Shown in pieces: positions 47,301 through 59,300 of a stretch of 64,000 nucleotides of DNA. Source of the DNA: Owenia fusiformis (lineage: Eukaryota > Annelida > Polychaeta > Sabellida > Oweniidae); assembly GCA_903813345.2 (NCBI GenBank), contig CAIIXF020000010.1, positions 21,215,181-21,279,180 of the forward strand, read 5' to 3'. The notes below the pieces were generated by a model, which worked only from the letters and a program-made list of their open reading frames with translations, had not been told where the DNA came from and searched no databases. Position 1 is the stretch's first letter. Each line of letters opens with the position of its first letter. The translations under genes and the position numbers were made by a program.

Positions 47301-50300
47301 CAGCATTTTCAGTTAGGGGAGAGTCTTGGATGAAACTTCCACTTAGGTGATAGCTTCGCAGAGTGGTAGGAAGTTCTTTTTTTGAGGAATTAGCCACCCT
47401 CCCCTCCCACCCCCCTCCCAAAACACCCCACTCTGGGAAAAAATAGTTCACACAAAATAACCTAAGATATTTTGATGTTTGTAAGTGACATACATTCATA
47501 TTATACAGGGTGGTCCAAAAAGAATTGGAACATTTGATAATTGAACGCAAAACCTTAATTTTTCTTCTAAAACGCACCAAACTTTAACTGAGCATAGTTC
47601 AGTCACTTATTTATTTGATGTAAAGTTTATAGGTGCAAACAACAAAGTTAATGCATTAAACTAGACAATGTTTGATATGACCCCTCTTGTCCTGAATTAC
47701 AAGTTGAAGCCCGGGACTCAGTTTTGAAATGATTCATTCACCTTGCTGTTCGTTTGATTTTGTCCAAGCCTTCTTGATCAAAAAATTCAGCTTGAACAAA
47801 CTACTTATATGTTTTCCTTGGAAGATCAAATCGATGAACATATTCAAAATTCTTTTTACCCAAATTGATGTATTACTGATTGAATATTCTCTAGAAAGAG
47901 GCCAGGGCAGTCTGTTTTGACTGGTAAATGAAGCCCCCCTTCTTGTTCTAATATGAATATTATTTGAATATATCAATATCATAAAGGAGTTTCCCAGAAC
48001 ACAAATGATATATTATATGTGCTTAGAGGTGGTCTTTAATAAAGCCTTGTAAATAACTTGTCAGTTTCCCCTTTACTGAAAAGTGAAAACAATGATTTTG
48101 TCAGTTTAGTAGCTGTATGGGTTATGCAATCACTCACCCCTTACATGTTCTTTCTTTCCAACTCTAAAATAAAAGTAATGCTTTGGGGTATTCTTTATTT
48201 GACAATAACAAAATAGTGTTCAAGTAAACCATAAATATAAATACCTCTTGTCAACTAAATATGATTTTATAAAATGTATATAGCAATCAACATGTTCATT
48301 AAAGCTTTGAAATGAAGAAAACTTGAAAAAGTAGCGGCGAAATTGACAAGTGTGGTTTACACCTATAAACTTAACATCAGAGAGATAAGTGACTGAACTA
48401 TGCTCAGCAAAATTTTGTATATATGAATGATTTGCAGTATAATTGATACTGATGACTGAATTTGAATATAACTACAAAGTGTGTTCCCAAGGGGGCAAAT
48501 TCGTGACGCATTTTCTTACTATTTTGATCCTAACTTTTCAATTAGACACTGTAAGAGGTTGAAAAATTCATGTGAAGTGCCCAATAGCAGGGTTAGTAAC
48601 CCTGAAAGATGCACAGCCATTGAAGAGGTAGGAGCTGAGAAGAGAAAAAAAATTGTTGACTCATTGATAAATTTGACATTTTTGACAGCTTGATCTTGTG
48701 TATGAGTATAGTTGATCCCTATAGTTTCTAGATCCATCCCTCTATGATGCTATAAATGGTTTAATAGTGTGGACCTAAGATATGAAACATAATTCAGATG
48801 GGTTTTAAGAAAGTTAAGGGTTTTAAACAAGTCCAAAAATTGAAATTTTTTAAATATAAGGTTTAAAATTTACAAATTACAGGTACTCTATGGCTGACCC
48901 CTATAGTTTCTAGATTCATCCCTTTGATGATATTTATGGTTTTGTAGTGTGGGACTAAGATGTAAAACATAATTTAGATGGGTTTTAAGGAAGTTAAAGG
49001 TTTTTAACAAGTCCAATATTTGAAAAATTGTAAATATAAGGTTTCAAATTTAAGAATTTCAGGTATAGCCATGGATGAAGCTTATGGTTTTTTCATCCAT
49101 ACCTCTATGATGAAACACATAGAGTGTGAAACTACGATGTAAAACATACCCAAGATGAATTTTAAGGAAGTTAAAAATGCAATATTTGAAAAATTGAGAA
49201 ATATCAGGTCTCAAAGGAGCACAGAAAGTATCACAACAGATTTCAGACAGCCATATATGTTGGATTTTGTCTGTTTTCTGAGGATTTAAACAGGTGCATA
49301 CGTTAGGCCATTGCATTACCTACAGCAAAGTACTCATAGAGATGATTTGGACTTTGAGACAGGGAAAGTACAAACATCCTACCAACATATTTTTCGGAAA
49401 TGTTGTCCTAATTTTCAACCCCTTCCACCCCTGCTTTTTCAATTTTTGTTGCATCTATGTTGCGTTTTGAGACACAATTAACCACTGCATTGCTTTTAGA
49501 TAAATTGGAAAACAATATTTTCCTGATATTTTCCCATAGGGAATACTCATGCGATCAATTGCTTTCAGCTTAATTTTGGTCACCCAAAATTGATGCAATA
49601 TTGCATTATTCCTTTAAAGGGGTTATTTTTGTGTCAAAACGCAACATATTGATGCAACAAAAATTGAAAAGCAGGGGTGGAAGGGGTGGAAAATCAGGAC
49701 CACAAATTATGTAAAAACATGTGGGTAGGTTGTTTGCATTTTGTCTCAATTAAACTAGAATTTATTTTAACATCTCTCAGTACTTTTCCTGGAGGAAATG
49801 CATTGGCCTAACATATGCACCTGCTCAAATCCTCAGAAAATAGCCAACATGTTTTTTCTGAAATATTTTCCTGATTTTCAACCCCTTCCACCTCGGCCCC
49901 TGCTTTTTTAATTTTTCTTGCATCAATATGTTGAGTTTTGACACACAGTTAACCCCTTTAAAGGAATAAGGGATTCCTTTTAGATAAATTGGAAAACAAT
50001 ATTTCCCATGTTATTTTCCCATAGGTAAAACTCATGCGATCCAATGCTTTCAGCTAATTTTGGTCACCAATAATGGATAACTTTAAAACCCCCAAAGAAT
50101 CACTTATCACAAAAATTTTATCATTTGGTGGTATGGTTGATATCAGTTTCATCAATCTCCTTTTCAAGCCCCTTTTTGAAGGATAAGATAGATAATTGTT
50201 GTCAAATGAACTACCAGTATTTGCATCCATGTCAGATCATAGTTTATTCCATAGGCCCCAGGAACATGTATAGAAAATCGAGTCGACATCTGTATTACTT

Positions 50301-53300
50301 ATTACTTCAGAAGAAGTAATAAGTACATATAATACAGATATCGACTAGATCTTTTAATACAGATATCAACTCAATTTTTTATACATGTTCCCGGGGCCTA
50401 TGGTTTATTCACACATAGCTAGGCAAGGTGTGTCCAATTCCAGCCAATTCACTCGTTCATATAAATGCATTCCAATATACTACTCTAATGTAACCCAAGG
50501 TCAATTTTAGATAATAGAGTTACTAATGAAACCAATAAGCTGATCAATTTCATTGATGAAAAAACTATAAATGACTTATATGAAATATAAATATTTATGT
50601 GTTTTGGAGTTGGCTCAGATCACTAGATATTCATATACAGTTAAATCTATCTTGTAACTGAAGTATAGATGGCAGAAGTGCATAGGTGAGTTAATTTACA
50701 AACTTCATGTGATAAGTTTGAAATGTCACGTGACTACAACTGGCAGGAATCAGTTTGTGAACTCATACCCTGGGAAGCCCACCAACCTTCCCAGTACCAA
50801 CCTAACTGGTCAATGGAGGGTTACATGTATCTATCTGGTGCTGCAATGTGCAGCTGCTGATATTACCATTTGTGCTGCTTTTTGCTATTCATACAGCTTA
50901 TGTATGTATAATCTTATATACATTGCTTTCCATAACAAGACATTTGGTGGGTCTCTATTCACACTTAACACCAATCATATTAAATTTTTCAGTGTTAACG
51001 CTTGTCATGCTATGTATACCTGGTTCTTCTTTTTTCATACACAATCCAAGCCACATGTACTACTTATTGCTTCTAATAAGTGGGGACATTGAAACTAATC
51101 CAGGTCCATCAAATGATTTAAAAATCTTATTCAACAACATTAACAGTGTGAAGGCAGACTCACTAAATCGCTTTGACTTTCTGAAAAATTATGCAGCAAA
51201 AGAAGAGTTTCATATAATTGCTTTGTGTGAAGCTGGTCATATCACAACTGATGATCTAAATTCAAAAACTTTTGACATTAAAAATTGTGGCGCACCTAAA
51301 TTTTGCACAAACTCCGGAAGGGGTCTTATCCTCTGGTGTCATGACTCTATTGATGTTCAGATTCTCCACCAATTTAGATCAGATAATCTTGTCAATTGCT
51401 GGGCTGAAGTGAAATTAAACCACAAAACATTTCTCTATGGTTTTTTCTATAGATCACCATCATTAAATGCTAATGATACAAGGCAGTATTTTTTAGATTT
51501 TAAAGAAAATATATCAAATGTGGCACTGCATCCAAATGATGGCATCTTTATCAATGGAGACTTTAATGCAAGAAATGATTTTTGGTATGAAGATGATCAT
51601 AATAATTTAGCCGGTTGTGAACTGCTAAGTACATTGGTTGAACTTGACCTCTTGCAGCTTGTAAACGAAGCTACAAGAATAAGACAGAATTCAAAGTCAT
51701 GTATTGATCTAATAATAACAAATTCAGAACATTTAATATCACACAGAGTTGATCCCCCAATCGGTAACTCTGACCATTGTGCTATTGTGTCGAACATAAG
51801 AGTTAAGGTCCCAAGAGAGCCATCTATTAACAAGACTATGTGGAATTTTGATAATGTTAACTTAGAGCAACTTAACATTGACATAGCTGACTCTGATTGG
51901 AGCTTCATTCTTGAAAATTCAGTCAATATCGCAGCTGAAAGGTTTGTTGATAACTTCATGTCTATAATTAAAGTTAACATTCCCTGCAAAACTTTCTCTG
52001 TACGGTATAATGATCAACCATGGTTCACTAGTACCATTAAAAAGGAAATTTACAAGCGTAATAAACTTCATCACAAATATAAAGCAACTGGCAACATTGA
52101 ATTTTATAACAAACATGTAATTCAAAATAGAACTGTGAATCAATTAATCAGTGAAGCTAAAGCAAACCATGAAGTTAAAGTCAGAGAAAAAATTGATAAT
52201 GTTTCTAAAAATTCTATTGAGTATTGGACGTTGATCAAAGACTTACTTGGAAAAAATCACGCAAGTTCCTTTCCTGTTCTTATTGACCCGGTGACAAATA
52301 TTTCAGCATGCAACAGTTATGATAAAGCAGAGGCTTTTTTAAAATACTTTGTCAGTAAAAACTGTGTGGAAAATGATAATATCAATGTACCACCACTTGA
52401 GTTAAGAACAAACAGCATGTTGCAGGAGATTAGAACTACACCTCAGGAGGTTCTTGAACTATTCTCAAGCCTTGACATTAATAAGTCTCATGGTCCAGAT
52501 GGAGTTACTAATAGAATGATCAAGTGTTGTGCCACCAGTTTATGTATTCCAACCAGTCAATTGTTCAACAGAATTTTAGAAGAGAATGTATTTCCTGACA
52601 TTTGGAAGGAAGGCACTGTAATTCCAATATTTAAGAAAGGGGACAGAGGTTCGATTAGCAATTACAGACCAGTCACCCTATTATGCACCTTCTCTAAAAT
52701 ACTAGAAAAAATTATTCACGGAAGACTTCTTTTTCATCTGTTAGACAATAACCTTTTGTACAAATTTCAGAGTGGCTTTCTGCCAAAACATAATACAGTA
52801 AATCAACTTGTAAATATCATTCATGACCTTCATATTAATATAGATCAAGGTAAAAATGTACGTTCCATATTTCTCGACCTGACGTCAGCTTTTGACCTTG
52901 TTCCACACCGGTTATTACTTAAAAAACTTAGAGCTTATGGTTGCGATAATAATTTTGTTTCACTGATGACATCTTATCTTTCTAACAGGAGAATACAAGT
53001 ACGGGTCAACAATAGTTTATCAAGATGGTCAAAAGACCATGAACAGTTGAATCAGTTGAATGCTGAAGTTGAACCAGAAGATAATGGTAACCGTAATCAC
53101 AACTTGATCATCAATGCCGGTGTACCACAGGGGTCTGTTTTGGGACCCCTACTTTTTCTAATTTATATTAACGATTTGCCGGATAATCTTAATTCTAAAA
53201 CTTTCATCTTTGCCGACGACACTTCTCTGTATGATGCATATGATAAAAATGAAGTACACATGAACATTAATCAGCCATTACAACATGACCTTGACATTCT

Positions 53301-56300
53301 AAACAATTGGGCTTCAGTGTGGAAAATGAAATTCAAAGCCCAAAAGAGTGCTGATATAACATTTTCAGGGCTACGCACCAAAGTTAACAATCAGTCTCCC
53401 CTGTTTTTAGGGGATGAAGAAGTTCCCAAATGTATAATGCATAAACACCTCGGATTAGTCATGGACAGTAAACTAAATTTCAATGCACACATCGACCAAT
53501 TAATTGTAAAGATTAACAACTTAATCAGACCATTGAAAGCTCTATGCAAAAAATTATCAGCCAAGCATCTTGAGACAATTTATAATGCCTACTTTATACC
53601 TCACTATGACTATTGTGATATAATTTACAACAAAGCTTCCTTAACCAAACTCCAAGCTCTAGATAAGTTACACTACAGAGCAGCCTGTTTGATATCTGCA
53701 TGAGCCTGGTCTCTGTATCAACTTCGAAAATGAATATTTTTATGCCAAGACATATTGAGATAGTTTTTAATAGGCTTAGAGCTGGCCTCCTCTTGAATAG
53801 CCATCTATATTCTCACAACTTTGTCTCAGTAACTGATCCTAAATGTCCATGTGGTTCTAGGTTTCAAACTACAGAGCATTTTCTGGTTAAATGTCCACTG
53901 CTTGTGAATGAAAGAGATGTTTTACTTGCAGGGCTAACAGACTTAAATCTTTTAAGTGAATTTGAAAACTTTTCAAACCAAAATAAAACTGATTTTCTCT
54001 TGTATGGTGACAATTCTCTAAGTGTTGAAGTCAATGAAAAATTAATTGAGATTTCAGCTCACTTCACTAGTCAAGCTTTTAAAGCTCTTGATCAAGATCT
54101 TTTTAATAACTAGGGTAAAGAATTGAGGTAGAGGGTGGGGCAAGCAGAGTAAACACAGTAATACATTCCATATTATTGCAAATGTTCAGTGTATTTTCCT
54201 AATCAATCAATATTTTTTGTCAAAATAGTTACAATTGCCGCTAATGTTATCTAATAACCTTGGCAATTTTTCTTATGTACACATTTGATGATTGATCGAA
54301 ATAAACTGGAATATTAAAAAAAAAAAAACTGGTCAATGTACTGCAACTAAAGTAAGTAAAAACATATATCAAATATATTGTGTATTGTAATATATTTCTT
54401 AGCGATAGGAACCCCTTTGGTATAAGAATATAGTATTAAATTGAGATAGATTAACTAATGTTTCTGTAAGAACTATGCTGAAATCGTTTAAACCCAATAA
54501 TTGATAAAACATATAGGGTTAAAGTACACGGTGTATAACCCAAACGCTCCTTGATGCACGACGGAGCGTTTCATTTACGCGGAAACGCTCCGGAGCGAAA
54601 TAAAATGACGGCTAATGAAGATTCCACTATGACCGTAAGTATTGTTTCTCTCGTTTCTCTTACATATCAAATGTTATGGTGAAATATTATGTACCATTCG
54701 ATGAACAATATCGTGAGCAAAAATCTTATTTATTCAACTTCTGGTGGTAAACTGTTATTTGCTTGATCAAAGCTCCGTAGTGTAGATCGAAAAAATCTGA
54801 AGATGACGATTTGACCACAAATTACGAATTAAACTAGTTTTTCTATGAAAACGTTAATCTTTCTGTTAAAGTAGTAGATCACAAACTCGTATATTCTCAT
54901 TTCCTAAAATCCCAGTCCAAATCCATTACTTGTTCTCAAGAAATCGCTTGTTTTCCTCGAAACGCTCCGTCAATTTAGAACACAATTTTAGAAACGCTCT
55001 TACCATTTTGTTTTGATACCATTTTCAGATTATTAGAGAAGAGTTCCAAATCGAATCTATCTCTCAAAAACGTATTGTACTTGTTAGGCAAATTGAAACA
55101 TCTGAACCTGGTGGTGCTAAACGTGCAACTAGCTGATTTAAGCCTACATTAGATGATGTTATGCCTACATGTGTGCTTAATCATAAAACTATAGAAAAAA
55201 CGAAAATATATATGTGAGTTAATCTTTCTTCTTTTGATGCCAAGGGGTATAATAGATCTTTTCTTTCTCTTCCTGAAAAGGAAAGGTAAGCTATATATTT
55301 CCTAAACAGATCTAGACTACCGGAGCGTTTCCAGTTCACTGTGTTAACCAGATCGGAGCGTTTCTTGAATATGAGAATGTCATCATTTTTAAGACTGGAT
55401 TTTCAGTCATCAAATCACTATTACGATAATGTATGGTGCGTTGAAGCATTGGAATTTGACTAAAATATACGTTGGTGCTCTAATCTTGGGTCAACTAATC
55501 ACATATATTGACAAAAGGGGTTTTGACCGGTAGAATGACAAATACGTTTTTGGATTTTGATAACTATACTGCTTCGTACAGCTCTTCCTAATTGCTTCAA
55601 ACGTCAACAGCCAGCCAAGTACAACATGAATATCACACCCATCGAATGGTATACTCGAAATATGAAACTCACACCCCTTATTCCCATAATTGGGGAAATC
55701 GTCAGACGGCTCATCATTCCCGCCAGCCAGTTTTCCTACTCCGGAGCGTTTCTTTGTTTAATTTCAGTAATGAAACGCTCCGTCGTGCATGTAGGAGCGT
55801 TTGGGTTATACACCATGAAGTAGTGATCAAGCGACTCCAAACTGCACAAAACTCAAATAAATATAAATAGCATAACATTGTGGTAAAAATTATCAAAGGC
55901 ACCTAATACAGTAAGTTCTAGTTCATCATCTAGATCAACAGTGAAACCTGTATATCCCAACACCTGACTATTCTGAACACCTACATGTACCAATCATCCC
56001 AACACCCGAGGAACGCTTTTAGCTGGTCCAAATAGCTTTCAGATTAGAGAGATTTTATGTAGTTCATTATTTTCACTCCATCTATAAGCAGCAGACAAAA
56101 CTACTGCAACAGGAATATATTCTACACCTGATCTCTAAGCTATGGAATCATAGTTGATACTATTATGCTAATAACCTTCGATTATCAGGGCTCGTCCAAG
56201 GCTGTACCTGAATTACATGAATTGGAGACCTGATATTTTTCAAATTTTGCACTTGTTTAAAACCTTGAACTTTCTTAAAACTCATCTTAGGTATCTTTTA

Positions 56301-59300
56301 CATCTTATTTAAACACTTTAAAATAATATATTTCATCAATGAGGTATAGATGTAAAAACCATAAGGGTCATCTTTGGTTATACCTGAAATTCATAAATTT
56401 GAAACTTAATATTTACATTTCTTCAAATTTTAGACTTGTTTAAAACTTTTAACTTCCTTAAAACCCATCTAAAGTATGTTTTACATCTTAGTTCCACACT
56501 AAAAACCATAAATATTATCAAAGAGGGATGGATCTAAAAAACTATAGGGGTCAGCTATAGTCATACACAAAATCCAGCTGTCAAAAATGTCAAATAATTC
56601 GAAAATCAACAATTTTTTTCTCAGCTCCTACCTCTTCAATGGCTTTGGATCTTTCAGGGTTACTAGCCCTGCTATTGGGCACTTCACATTAATTTTTTTA
56701 ACCTCTTAGTATCTAATTGAAAAGCTATGATCAAAATAGTAAGAAAATGGGTCACTAATTAGGAGTAATTAGCATCAATTATACTGCAAATGATTCATAT
56801 ATATAAAATATGTATATATAATATATGTATCTCACTTACAAACAGCAAAATATCTAAGGTTATTCAGTGATAACAATTTTCCCCAGGGTGGAGTGTTTTT
56901 GGGGTGTGGGGGGGCTAACCTCTCAAAAAAAACTTCCTACCACTCTGCGAAGCTATCACCTAGGTGGAAGCTTCATCCAAGACCATTAACTGAAAATGCA
57001 GCCAAACCAACCATAGACCATTTATTGAGAACTTTCCTCCTTGCTCCTAGAGTATGTCCACTCTAGCTGTTTTCAAGAGGACATGGGGAGAAGCACTTCA
57101 TGAAAAGCAATATAATAAAAATGAAGATGGTACTTTTACATGTACATGCTACCACATTTACGCCAGGAAAAAATAAGGTAATTTAAAACACAATCAAACA
57201 TGTTTAAAAATTGATACGAAAAAGGAGAAATTTGGAATTTTTTCAACAGAGTACTGGGTTTCTTAAAACAAATCAGAAGATTGGGGTTTCTGAAAAAGGA
57301 AACAAAAAATTTAACAATAATACATGTACTTCAATCGAAATTTATTGATTATATGATTATAGTAAAATCAGGAGAAATCATATTTTTGTGTACGTAAGGT
57401 ATATGTACATGTAAGCATTTACAATAAGTTGAGACATGAAGTGACTTACTGTACTTCTTCTTGATTTGGTGGCCGTTTTAATTTGGCAGATCTGCCATAT
57501 TGTTAAAGTCCAATAAATTCCCTGGTAATTTTAGGACCATTACTAAATTAGTACCATTAGTACATTGTAATATTGCAAGTCCGCCAAATCAAGTAGCTGC
57601 TAAAAGTTCAAAGCAGCATATTTGCCAAAATAAGAAGCGCCAAATGAAGTAGAAGTACAGTTGTTAAACGCAATTACTCTTACTTCGTCATGTATGCTGA
57701 TACAAAACCTGCCATCTATATTAAATTGCTGGAACAACCAGCGCATTGAAACAAGCATCAGGTGAAGGTAGTCTACTGCAGAGCTCTGGACAACCCAGTT
57801 CACCCTACTAGTCATAAACTACAAAACATCAAGACTAAATTAATGAAGAGTCATGACTGGATTGAATATACTTAATTTCGTATGTTTAGATCCTAGGTCA
57901 CTATTACAAGATGTCACAAAAAAATCAGCGGTACTCGTACAAGATGATAACTCCTAGTAAATGTATTCGGTATTGTTCATTGTCAAGAGCACTTCTTTAA
58001 ATTATAATATTGAAATGATTTAACCACTTTACATTTTGAAAATAAATTTCATGAAAGCAATTATGAATAAAAGAATTTGTAGAAATCTTGGCAATAACAG
58101 TAAACAGTTTTTTAAATGGTCTTAATTAAAACTCTAAAAACTAACATACATAAAATGTAACAGATCGAGAGAGTGAGTTGTATTGAAAGGTCTGAGCAAT
58201 TGTTAAAATAGTAAAAAACAATCAATATTTTGACCCATTCCTACTACTATACTCCTTACATCAGTGTCAACTGCTGAAGGTTCCAAAGTTCTACTGATCC
58301 TACATCCTAGTACAGGGGTGGCTGGCTGGTCACTCTCAGCTATCATTTCAAGCTTGTTGAACATATGCGACTCACTGAGAAAATAATAATTAGCTGTCAT
58401 TATTTTTGCATTCATTTTTTATTAGTTGGATATCATGCTATTATGGTACATAAAATATTGTATCCGAGTCACTTCAATGGGAAGATGGATTTTTTATAGG
58501 CAGATGCAACTTTTTACATGGTGGACACAACTTTTTATATGAGGGATGCATCTTTTTATATGGCCGAAGTAAATTTTTATATTGGCTTTAAAACCTGAAC
58601 ACCATTCACAAAAAATGTTGGAGACTTAAACAATATGTCACCACTCCTGGTGGTGACATAGTAAGTGGGAAAAGCTACATAAAATAAAGGAGGAATGATA
58701 GTTGCATCCATGAACTCTTCTCTGATCTCAATATATTATAACACATACACTATATATGAGTAAACATTACTCCACACTCTTCTTATTATTTATAAATAAA
58801 TTAATATAGCCTGTTTTGCTGAATGTAAAAGATGATTACAATAACGAAGTACTTTTCGGATGTGTTCATACAACAGTTACGGCATGTTTTAACAATCATG
58901 GATATGGTCTGTCTGGTCATGCGCAAAATTACAAAATGGTCAATGTTAAGCATATTGTGGAAATGATTTTTACCATTTTAACTTTGTCTTTGCACTTACC
59001 TTCCTCCCCTTAAATTACAAAATGGTCAATGTTAAGCATATTGTGGAAATTGATTTCTACAATTTTAACTTTGTCTTTGCACTTACCTTCCTCCTTCCCA
59101 ACTCTTCTCTCTTTTGTAGAATTCCTTTTCTTTGTCATCATACTTGAATTTTCTACAACATTACAATGAAAATATCTTAAATTGTATATTTACAATATAT
59201 TGTCTTGGTAAGTGTTTAACATCTTACATGATTTGTGGAACAAAACACATGAGCTGAAAATCGATAACTCTTGCAAGTAATTTCATCAACTTACACAATG

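Larger units (their letters stand above)
50816..54326 (+). mobile_element. APE-type LINE (Jockey/CR1-like) with target-site duplication
   Basis: The direct repeat AACTGGTCAATG at 50804-50815 and 54327-54338 brackets a 3.5 kb unit ending in an A tail, the mark of target-primed insertion. It encodes an N-terminal hydrophobic leader with a 2A motif, an apurinic endonuclease and a reverse transcriptase. It lies antisense in the 12 kb POLG intron. The clean duplication and long open frame suggest a recent insertion. The clade is inferred from motifs only. Confidence 0.9.

Noticed and set aside
50709-51092. 127-codon plus-strand frame overlapping the LINE start
   Set aside because: It begins before the target-site duplication, spans the host-element border and has no motif; the other frame carries the 2A peptide and endonuclease.
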